Below are positions 54,630 through 64,000 of a stretch of 64,000 bases of DNA, one piece after another. Origin of the DNA: Phialocephala subalpina. Its lineage: Eukaryota; Ascomycota; Leotiomycetes; Helotiales; Mollisiaceae. Both the position numbers and the translations under genes were made by a program. Below the pieces are notes generated by a model. That model had not been told where the DNA came from. It saw only the letters and a list, made by a program, of their open reading frames with translations, and ran no database searches. Location of the stretch: NCBI GenBank assembly GCA_900073065.1, contig FJOG01000027.1, forward strand, positions 749,728 to 813,727, written 5' to 3'. Every line of letters begins with the position of its first letter. Positions within the stretch are counted from its first letter, which is position 1.

Positions 54630-56688
54630 CTGATCTCACTCGGGTTCCTTTAGTAAGTCTGCCTGCTGCCTCTGCTCCGTACTTTTGCTGACTCTGCGAT
54701 GCAAACAAGTCGCCACTTTACTCTACATATCTCCTCCGCCAATATACCTTCGGTAATACTTCGCTCTTGAGGTCTATAGGTGTGTCTACCGCCATCTGTA
54801 TGCATAATTGTGGTGCGAAATACGTTGTAGTTAACTGCAAAGTCGTTATGGGTCCTTAAACAGCTGCTACTACCTCTGCGAGTGTAAGTCGCTTATCTCA
54901 ACTAGCTGCCTATGTCAATAGGCATCTCGCTGACCTATTCACAGCTTATCTAGGGACTTGCTGCCTTCTTATCTCGATAGTCAATCGACTTCTATTCCAT
55001 CGACACGTTTGCCATCACTAGAGGAAGGCCATACCGCTAGTGGATTGAGGGATATACCATTGTAAGACTGCTCTTTATATTTTGGTAGGCCGCAAAAACC
55101 GATTATAGATTTATTTTTATTATAATAGATTACTAGTATATAAAAATATTTAGAAGTTTGTAAATATAAACCCTTAACTTTGATAGAATATATAAGTTAT
55201 TATTCCGAAGTTAATTTTGATAAAATCCTTTTTTTCCTTTTTGTAAATAATTTTATTATATTTTAACTTTGCGAATTACTCATCTTATTACTTATAATCT
55301 ATTAATTTTACTACGTTAAATACTATAAAGAATATTATACTCGTAATAATTTAATTTTTAATATTTTAATTATAATTAATTTAATTATAATTTATATTTA
55401 TATAAATAATTATAATAATTCTATAAGAGTATTAATTATTAGAATCGCTTTTTGCGGTAGTTTCATATAGTTTAATTTATATATTATAAAATCAAGTATA
55501 TTTTTCATATTAATAATAATAAAAAATATATAAATTATAATTTTTTAATTTGTTTAATTTATTATAATATTTTATAAATAAATAAATATATTTGAAAATT
55601 ATAATATTAATTAGATATTATCGATAATATCCTATATAATATAGCGGAAAAAATATATATAAATTATTTTAATTTATATTTAATATTTAATATTTTTTAT
55701 TTTAATTTTATTATTTTATTATATATTATATTTATTGCGTTTTTTAAATCTAATAATTATTACACGAGGATATTATTTACTGGGCGCGAGGGAATTTTAA
55801 TATTTAACAAGGACTATTTAGATCCCGATTTAAACTATTCGCCTTAGTATTTATCTCCGCAAAAGTAATACAAGGCTTAAAATAATCTCAAGGATATTTA
55901 CCACCTCCATTCGGGCTCTTCGGTGCTTTGCTAAGTCCCAGTCAGTCCCAGATAACTTTGATCATTCCTTTGTTACATAAGGAAACAACCGTCCTCGCTA
56001 GAGGAGCCTCCATTACTTGCTGCGAAGGCGCAATGTGTGAGAGAGGGGTAACGCACGTGACCAAAGCCAATCGTGTGCACACTCCTCATCGTACCATGCA
56101 GGCGGTGACCCAGCGATCATAATGTTGGTAATTCTTCCTATCTCTACACTATGTCTGCCTTTTCCTACTTTACATCCCATTCTTGGCATCATGCCTTTTG
56201 ACGTTGACTGCGCGGCACGGATGAAAGTAACGGACGGCATCACGACCCGCGTCGCCTCCTTCTGAAGCCATCAATACAACCTCATCTGTCCCGCCATAAC
56301 TTGCATGGGCCATATAATCTATCTTCATCTGATCTCGGAGCTTGCAATATCGAGATCTCTTAAGAGGCTCTCCGGAAGCTTGCCGCCGTGAGCTATTTTT
56401 GCAAGTAACATGCTAAGCGAAGTTGGGACATTCTTCCTTGGCGAGATTCATATTCCAGCCGAGATATATATTTGACTTCAATCTTAAATGCATTATCGGT
56501 CACGTTCTTTCATGTTAGAATCACGATGGTGATATGCGACGGAATAACGGTCGTAAGGTCCATGAAGGCGTGCTCGATAGGATTGTATTGGCTTTAGCAA
56601 ACGATGTCCGTGGACATTAGAAATACCTGGATACATCCTTTCCAAGCGTCATTCTTTCATTAGTAGAATTGCACGTTCTTTCATTTCC
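54630..56688. other. AT-rich block and flanks
   Basis: From about 55080 to 55900 the DNA is nearly all A and T with no coding frame, typical of RIP-mutated repeats. The GC-balanced parts on both sides (54650-55070, 55900-56688) have no recognisable gene. Confidence 0.6.
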
Positions 56689-57027
56689 ATAATTCTGCTC
56701 AAACCCGTTTTCGTAGCTCTTGGTTGCCCCTTCCTGGTCTCAGCCCTTCCGGCTGCCGACGACGTGGAAGCACGCAAGAATGTTAACCAATTTTTGGGAA
56801 AGAACTACTTTGCCAACTCCTTCTACGCCGGCGAACTCAACCAGACCGTCGCATCTTTCCTCGCGAAAAATGATACCCTGAACATAGCAAGAACGCGAAC
56901 TGTTCAGAAAACCGGCACCTTCGTCTGGATCACCACTATCTCTGGCTTGAGCCTTATTAATCAAACCATCGCTGAAGTACAAAGGAGCAATAAAGGACTC
57001 GGAGAAAGTAAACTGTTGAGGCGCTAG
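56689..57027 (+). pseudogene. GH6 cellobiohydrolase fragment
   Basis: A plus-strand frame encodes a signal-peptide-like start (LLKPVFVALGCPFLVSALPA), then ARKNVNQFLGKNYFANSFYA, TGTFVWITTISGL and IAEVQRSNKGLG. This matches, in order, the first quarter of the GH6 catalytic domain (NPFVG...YANxYY, then FxWLDT, then ADIRxxNK). GH6 enzymes release cellobiose from cellulose ends. Only about 110 of about 360 catalytic residues remain; a stop at 57025 and AT-rich DNA follow. The expected start codon position reads ATA, consistent with one G-to-A change. The Asp of the WLDT motif is Thr here. It is therefore a decayed fragment. Confidence 0.6.
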
Positions 57028-57452
57028 TTCTATATAATCTGCTTGATCGGGATTACTCGATTAGCGAATTATCTGGAGAATTTAATTTCGATAATAATAA
57101 ATTAGAATTATATAAATATTTATTCGTTGATCTTTATATTATTACTCTTAAAATTATTAAGAATTTATATTTATTATTATTCTCGAGTTTAATAATCTAA
57201 AGAATATTATTACGAATTAAAATATTTTATTTTGCGTAAATATATTTTCTAATTATTATTAGAATAAATATCACGTATTTTATATTATAAATTTAATATA
57301 AGTTTACTTTTTATTAAAAAGTAAACTTTGAATTCTTAAATATAAAACGAAAATAAAAATAATAAATAATATTTATTTTATTTTATATTTTTAATTATAA
57401 TAATAATTATATAATTTTAATTTCCTTATATTAATATTATATATAATAAATA
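57028..57452. other. AT-rich block
   Basis: AT-rich, non-coding DNA that directly follows the GH6 fragment and runs into a gap. Confidence 0.7.
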
Positions 57453-57496
57453 NNNNNNNNNNNNNNNNNNNNNNNNNNNNNNNNNNNNNNNNNNNN
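57453..57496. other. assembly gap (N)
   Basis: A run of 44 unknown bases within an AT-rich block. Confidence 1.
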
Positions 57497-57581
57497 GGGG
57501 GTTCCATGTTACGCAGAAGTCGCTGCTGATAATATTCGTTTGCAAGAAACCCTTCCCCAAAACATGAATAAACGTCCTCTT

Positions 57582-60500
57582 CTAATCTTTCACTGCAGCA
57601 AACCATGCTGTAATACTCAACGCTAGCAAACTTACCATCCAGCTCGCGACACCAAAGGACCCTAAGCCCGCCTGCGGCCCAGTTCGATGCTCCATATACC
57701 ACGCGACAGCAAATGCAAGGCTTGCGGAAAGGTAAACGAGTAAGATAGCGAAAAATATCCACGACACTCTAAATCCTTCTTCACAAAATAAACCCCATAA
57801 TTTAGGGAATTCATTGCCGGCGCGTGGCACGCTCCACGCAAGTTTCTTCGGTGTGGCGGTCAATACAGCGGTGTGACTTAGCCCTATTCTATCTCGCCTT
57901 TCATTCTGACGTTCGGGATCATCTGCTTGTGGGGTATCTCGGGGACCGGTCCTGCTGAAAATACTGCCAATTATAGGCGTCGATTCATCTAACACCACGG
58001 TATGGTCTGGATAGTTCCACAGATGAAGCATCCAGGAGCTCGGGACAGGTGGTTCTGGCTCACCCTTGTAGTTTGTCGTGATTGGGCATGGCTTATATGA
58101 CCATAATTGCTTGACCCTTCCATGAGGCAGCTCCAAACATGGCCAGACTCCAGGAGTTGGTTTTCCGGCAAGTTCGTGTCCAATCAAGTGGAACTACCCA
58201 ACCTTGTTATTATCTACTTTTCACGGTGCCTTTCAAATGCGGAGATATGCTCACCATTCCAAAATCAACCCTCGTTACGGCTTTGAGATTCCAAAAACGA
58301 GTCCAGCAGCCTCTCCTTTTGAAGTATGCTTGTCGAAATGCTGTGAACAGAGCTTTGTCGTCCCTTTGATCGTGTACTAGTAAACGTGCTACCTTCCCGA
58401 TTCCCTTGTACGGAATGCATAGGAAAATCCAACTTTCGCTAACTTCTTCTTGCGGTGCACCCAGATTTTCGTGATTTTCCGTCTGCAAGACATCTGCGTT
58501 TTGGGAATCTTGCTGTGCTTCCTCCTCTATATTTTGATTCCCTGAAGACAGCCTGTTTTGAATTGACTGGGAGCTGTTTTCTAGATTGTTACCCCATGCT
58601 TGAGCAGCAAGGGCTGCATCCACTGCGACATCGCCAGAATGAATGTTTTGTGGCTCTCCCATCCCAGGGAAATCAGAGTAGTCCGAATAAAATCTTTTCC
58701 CACAACGCTGCCCGCAGGATAAGCAATAAATATTGGATATAATATAGGTCAAACTCACACATGTCCATCGCACCCGCCTTTTTCCTTCTTGCAGCGGCTT
58801 CTCCCTACCAAAGAACTCTGCGATCGAAAGAAATGGTTGTCCAATTTGTTTCCACATAGAAAGTGACGGTATATTAGGTCTTCGCTTTGATAGGAGGTGT
58901 GTTCTTTCTGATGGCTCACTGCTTGTTGGACTTGAAGGTTCACTATTTTCTCGGTGGAGAATCGCTGGTGGAATAATACCTGCAATCTGCGGCGAAGCCC
59001 TTGGCATATTCTCGGATTCGGATCTTTGAGCGCTGGGGTCCGGAGCTGTCTCTGCCGTGCTTTCGTGACTCTTTCCCATGAATATGTGATCTGCCGGCCT
59101 GTCATGAATAGACTGGAGTTGAGCCATGTCAGTATTCGTGGTAGTCAGAGGTTTGCTGAATTCTTCGGATTCGTTCTCATTGATACTAATGTCCTTGACG
59201 TTTTGCTTTTGCACCATATTCTCTTGGTCTGTCTCGCTTTCTAATATAGTATAGAGGTGTTCAGAAGCTTCTGTTCGCACGAGCTGACGAAGACCCTCTT
59301 GAAGATTATGAAAAGCTGTCCCATCTGTCAAAAATCTCTTGAGCCGTTTATAATTTGGATACGGAGTGAGAGCTTCGTCAGTAGAGTCCGCTCCATTGTC
59401 GTCTGCGCCATCAGTCTGATCTCCTTCCACACCATCATTTCGCAGATTAAGCCTTGACAAGTATTGCTCAGTCTCGGCAAGTTTGTCGGGCTCCTGGGAA
59501 GTAAGGCTAGCCAAATTCCCGGAGATGCTAAACAGTTCATTGATGAATCGCGCAAATTGTTTCCTCTGCCGTTGAAGAAGCCAGACTGCCCTTTTCTCTT
59601 CATCATCCGGGCCTTGAGCGACTAAATCGTTCCGATATCTCTCCAGCAATACCACGAACTTCGCTTCAAACCTTTTTCTCTGATGAGGAGTTTTCCCCTG
59701 AAAGGCTTCAATATACAGAGGCTGAAGTACGTCGTCCCACACCAGGATTGCCAGAAATTGTTCCACAATTGTTTCGGGGATATCGGTGTTCGAAAGCAAT
59801 GAGCTCAGTGTAACACTCGAATTAGTGCGACTCAAGTTGGGAGAAAATATTCCATCAGTTTCGCCTAATCCCGACTGCGTAGACTCTGCATAGATTGATT
59901 CAGCATTCATAATGTTAAACTTGCTGATCTCAAGAGCATTCTCGTATAGGGCTTTGATATTGCCTCGTACCAGCTTGAAGTTGTCTTGATCCTCGAGAGT
60001 CGGCCCGAATTTGCACACCCCGCTATGGTCTGCGTTCAACCTCACGACGTTCTCGCGGTCACCAGGCATGTCAAGTCGTGCGCTCTTCGCTGGTACGACC
60101 TAATATATGATCTAATTAGCAAACACGCCAAGTTTACTATGACCTTTGACTCACGTTATCTTGAGCTCCCCAAAATGAGATAATATCGTACTTTAATAAC
60201 TGGTGTCTCCCATGTTCTTGCATGATATCAGAGAAGATGCTCCCGTCCTTTAGCGTCTCTAACACGTTGTCGCCTTTCTGAAACCCCATAGCCGCCGCAA
60301 TCTTAGCCACCACGCCTCCTAGGCTCATCGATATCAAGTCCCCGTGGTGTGGTGTGGCAAAGAATGCCAGCCCTGTCGTGGCATCTTTGATTGGCGTGTA
60401 TCTTGGATTATTATGTGCATTGACTAACGCTTGCCTAATCAGCAGCCCACCTATACTGTGACCCAGAAGCAGAATCGGCCTTAACTCTATGCCGTTGCTC

Positions 60501-60859
60501 TTTATTCTTATCGCCTCGAGTAATTCGTCTGCTTTGTCTATGAATGTATACTTATCCTTCCCATAGATCGCAGTAGAGTTATACTCGTAGAGGAAGATGC
60601 GCGTGTTGGGGATGTGTTGAGGGAGATCGTCGCGGAGCCAGAGGTGTCCTTGGGAACCAGAAGGTGTGCGCCATGTATCCAAGACGTGGTCGCGGTCATT
60701 TTTGCCTCGGGGATTTAGGCCGTGAACGGCGATAATGCTAGATATTGTTAGCATGGTCGGGTGACAGTAATTATAACATACTCGACTCTTGCTGCATTGC
60801 TTGCTGTGCTCTCGGTATTCGGGTCGGGGTATAACTGTCTCAGAGGCTTCGTAGCTCAC
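57582..60859 (-). CDS. SERAC1/SesB-like hydrolase with C-terminal membrane helices
   Basis: Minus strand, several exons. Clear introns: 60100-60154 (GTGAGT...TATTAG), 58708-58758 (GTGAGT...GGGCAG) and 58194-58254 (GTGAGC...GGGTAG). One more at about 60735-60778 joins into VDIIAVHGLNPRG. The N-terminal part is an alpha/beta-hydrolase of the SERAC1/SesB kind: IIAVHGLNPRGKNDRD, RIFLYEYNSTAIYG, and the nucleophile PILLLGHSIGGLLIRQAL with FFATPHHGD. A long disordered middle follows. The 58708-58758 splice creates RWTCRCGKRFYSDY, a Cys motif frequent in this fungal family. The C-terminus has two membrane helices (WIFFAILLVYLSASLAFAVA and ASWMVSLLALSITAWFAAV). SesB-like proteins sit in fungal non-self recognition clusters with NACHT receptors. 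The 5' exon is uncertain: an exon with LYPDPNTESTASNAARVD is coding, but its start codon is unresolved. Confidence 0.75.
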
Positions 60860-62621
60860 GACGTTAGTCAGAGATGAGTATAGAGTTCATAGACTAACCA
60901 TTTTGGCACCGTTCTAGCGTATACTTTGTAGCACCGGAGATAACTTGGAATTGGTCAAACCAGGGATTACTGTAAAGGCTGTGTGACATAGAGTGTCGCG
61001 GACGTTGCAGTGAATGAAGATGAGGTATGCCAGAGCCTCGCACAGGTGCGGCATTAATGGTAACGAAGTCACTTGTACCGAAACCAAGGCTTTTCGAGAT
61101 ATTGCAATGAGGGAGAGAATGCTGAAAGAAGAAGGTCGTTAACGTAAAGGTGACAAAAGATGTCGTCTTAAGATTCAGCCTCACGAGGCTGCCTTAGCAC
61201 CTATCAGGCAAATTTCCAGGCATAGCTGCATAAGCCACGTTGCACGTGCAGAAGAGGCTGCGTTTGGCCATTCTAGTTTTATGAAGCCGAACTAAGGAGA
61301 TATTAAATCTGGAGAGTAGGAGTTTGTAAAGCTGCCATTCTCTGAAGTTCTCTAGCTATCCAGTGTCTAACAGCCTTCGGTAGGTACGACGGAAACATAC
61401 ATCGTGAAGCTAAGAAGGTGTGTGCGTCAGCAAAATGGTATTCACGTGTAATCGGCTCTGGAATGGCAAAGCCACGTGATACGTCGGATTCTTCTTATAA
61501 CGGCGAATATCTGGTTCTTATAGGGTGTTAGTACTGTATCGAATCTGTTAATTCTGTACAGAGTACAGTAGCTCAAGAAGTGGTATCGTGGAAGCTACTT
61601 GTCGCTCGCTAAGGACCTTGTGAGCGTCTAGCTTCTGGTAAGGCGCTTGTACGTATCCATGTTTAGGGAGCGGGGGCTGGAACTTTCACAGTGAATCTAA
61701 GGGCAAGCCGATTTTGTTAGCGACTGTAAACCCTTCCAATTACACATAAGGATCCTCAAACTATACCCTGTGCCATAGCCCTCTAAGCGAGCCTACGCAA
61801 GGGCTTCTTTGGGTGGTTGGAGACACTAATCAGACAATGCTTTGGATAGCGTGCCGAAGATTGGCCCACGGCAGACATACACGAAACCGAATCGCTACTA
61901 TATCCTTCGAATAAAGGCTGCGCTAGCCGCGGTTAGGGACGACCTTCGAGATGACGATGACGGAAGCTTTAGCTTCCCTCGGACAAACCATCACCGCGAA
62001 TGATCCATTCTATTGGGCGGAGAGGTTTAACACTGACTCAAACTCGGTATAGTCTCGTCAACACGTGAATTTCGCCTTGGCAAAAATGTTTAGTACTGCG
62101 TGCGGCAATCGATCCACCCATCGCCGTCAGCGAGCCTCCTGCCTGCGGGGTAGTAAACCCTTTCACTTCGTTTCAAGGCATTGTGTAAATAGCTTAAGTC
62201 AGAACTTTCCTTGCGAATCTCTTTCTCTCCTTGTAAACAATCACTTTACCCAAGTCGTATTTGACCTCGCTCGTGCTCTTGTACCGACATATTGTTACTC
62301 TAGGATGACAATTCTTTGCCTTCTCTATCCCTGTTACTGTACTGTATATTAAATTGGTCGAAAGACGATGGTTGACATTGGATTGATTGTATGGGTGACG
62401 AACGTATAGCATGCTATGTATAAGTAGTGGCTAAAGGAGAGACATAGATCTTAGTAGTCATATTACTGTATTACGTGAACAGTTGAAGTCTCTATGAATA
62501 TTCTTGGTGTAGTTTCATTCCGTGGCATCATTCAATAGTATATAGACATCGGCTCCCCTAGTACCTTCTCTATCAAAGTTATCACAAAATATACAGTACA
62601 TAATATATAAAGATTTCGTAA
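60860..62621. other. intergenic region, no supported gene
   Basis: Possible 5' exon material of the hydrolase near 60890-61180. Nothing further is recognised. A short palindromic stretch (TACTGTATCGAATC...CAGAGTACAGTA) is near 61532-61571. Confidence 0.4.
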
Positions 62622-64000
62622 TTATGATTGTGGTTTCTCAGCGCCTTTCTTTAGCAATAGCTTCACCACCGCCTCATAACCCCTCTCTGCTGCATATGAC
62701 AGCGGCGTCCGACCACCAGTGTCTTTAGTTTCTAGCTTAGCGCCTTTCTCTAGCAGCAGCTTCACCACCGCGCTGTGACCCCACAGCGCAGCATATAACA
62801 GCGGCGTCTGACCATATTTAGATTTAGTTTCCAGCTCAGTGCTTTTCTCCAACAGGAGTTTCACCACCGCCTCGTGACCCCTCTCTGCAGCATATGATAG
62901 TGGTGTCCGAGCATATTTAGGTTTAGTCTCCAGGTTAGTGCATATCTCTAGCAGCTTCACTGTCGCCTCATGACCCCTCTGCGAAGCATACAGTAACGGC
63001 GTCGGTCCAGCAGAATTCTTGGAGTTCATGTCGACTCTGTCCTTCGCGAGCAGCAGCTTGACAACAGCCTCGCGCCCATTCCTAGCCGCATACGTCAGCG
63101 CCGTCCAACTATAGTCGCTGTAGTCGTTGAAGATGCGGCAGTCGTCGGAGTCGTCGTAGTCGTGATACCGGCCCCACTCCTCCGCGTTGACATCAGCGCC
63201 GCCGCCGAGCAGCAGCCGCAGCACCACCTCCTTATGCCCGTTCCCGGCCGCATACGACAGCGGCGTCCGTCTGCCCGTATCCTGGACATCTGCATCATGC
63301 CCATCCCCAAGTAAGGCCATTATTGTGTTCGTTAATCCAAACCATGCCGCAAGGTGTAGCCCCTTTATCTCCTTTGGCGCGCGTTGACTGTTTATACCAA
63401 CCATCATCGCCTGACTGGAGCTGGAGACCTTGGCTTCATTCTGAAGAAAACTTAAAATCAACTCTTCGACCTCTGTAGAAGCTGCATAAGCATGGCGTCC
63501 CCAATTTCGCACGGCATAGTCATAAAAAACGTTCGACCGTAACCACTCGTAGAACTCCTCGTTTGATGAACAGAAGCCAGCTTCAAAAATATTGAATGAT
63601 AGATAGGTGATGCAGATCTTCGTTATATCAGTCTGTGCATTAGGGAACCACGAAGTCTAGGTCCGCTCGAAATATTCCTGTGTAGTATAGTGGACTAACC
63701 GAATGATTTTGCTCTCTTCATCGACCGTAACTAATCCAGCACACACAGAGACTATATCTTCAATTTATGGGAGGTTCTCCTCGTCAAGTTCGGGCTTGCC
63801 AACTTCTATTGCAAGGGCGTGCTAAAGCTCAACTATAATAAGTTGCCTTTTAGCATGGATGATCCACGATAGAATATGCTTTGCAAACTCCCGAGAATTT
63901 GTATCTTATGCTTTGATTCGCTCCATTATAAGCTTTCGACCTAATAAGCAAATTATTTAATATGTTTTTTATTTTCTTTAGTATCCTTTTAATACCAATA
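62622..64000 (-). pseudogene. NACHT-ankyrin receptor, C-terminal part, several stops
   Basis: Minus strand, running off the right edge. The part at 63660-63930 matches the end of a fungal NACHT ATPase region: [58 protein letters not shown] and [12 protein letters not shown]. It is followed by the typical linker FYEWLRSNVFYDYAVRNWGR and ankyrin repeats to 62622. Repeats such as TPLSYAAERGYEAVVKLLLK are almost identical to one another. Four in-frame stops break the NACHT part (63657-63659, 63765-63767, 63822-63824 and near 63905). Two stand exactly at Gln codons of the motif (ELQHALAIE-type, and Arg-Thr-Gln). All fit C-to-T change. From 63512 down the ankyrin part is open (296 residues). The start lies beyond the window. 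Confidence 0.75.

Overview
The window comes from a filamentous ascomycete (Pezizomycotina). A Helotiales/Leotiomycetes-type genome is my best guess, but nothing here proves it. The support is: introns of 45-80 bp with GTAAGT/GTACGT-type donors and CTAAC/CTGAC branch points; fungal-only families (Clr5, DUF6594, HeLo-kinase, NACHT-TPR, a fungal ubiquitin-like family, an allergen-like protein); AT-rich blocks; and stop codons of the kind that repeat-induced point mutation (RIP) makes. It is a draft assembly: there are three runs of N (2743-3493, 39519-39931, 57453-57496) and four perfect tandem duplications of exactly 250 bp, which I read as assembly artefacts.

Layout. 0-6 kb: a broken DUF6594-type gene head-to-head with an unknown gene that probably spans the first gap; the two share an N-terminal motif. 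7.9-8.8 kb: a single-pass surface protein. 9.8-12.0 kb: a complete pogo/Fot1-like DNA transposon with terminal inverted repeats (TIRs), TA ends and three in-frame stops. 12.2-15.9 kb: a five-exon Clr5-ankyrin gene. 16.9-17.7 kb: a sulfotransferase-fold protein. 20-26 kb: an allergen-like protein and a large disordered protein sharing a motif, with an unknown gene between them. 26.3-30.3 kb: a duplicated segment, an AT-rich block, a broken HeLo-like/pseudokinase gene and a second, heavily mutated pogo-like element. 30.8-35.7 kb: an active-looking kinase followed by Sel1, ankyrin, TPR and MYND modules, probably one giant gene. 35.8-38 kb: a stop-riddled pseudogene and an Arg/Ser-rich gene. 38.6-39.4 kb: an alpha/beta hydrolase. 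41.3-44.4 kb: a secreted beta-propeller protein with Ig-like repeats and a Ser-rich tail. 45-48.5 kb: a NACHT-TPR NLR-like gene with a homopolymer frameshift. 49.3-49.5 kb: a MITE. 49.7-51.5 kb: a ubiquitin-like/zinc/Myb-like protein. 53-54.6 kb: a Ginger/KRBA2-like integrase relic. 55-57.4 kb: AT-rich DNA enclosing a truncated GH6 cellulase pseudogene. 57.6-60.9 kb: a SERAC1/SesB-like hydrolase with membrane segments. 62.6 kb to the end: a NACHT-ankyrin gene with several stops, running off the window.

Taken together this looks like an accessory, transposon-rich region holding the kinds of genes used in fungal self/non-self recognition and regulated cell death: NACHT receptors with near-identical repeats, a HeLo-pseudokinase, a kinase-ankyrin-MYND protein, a SesB-like hydrolase and a Clr5-ankyrin protein. 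Many are damaged by transposition, stop codons or assembly errors. The functional grouping is inference from domain families.
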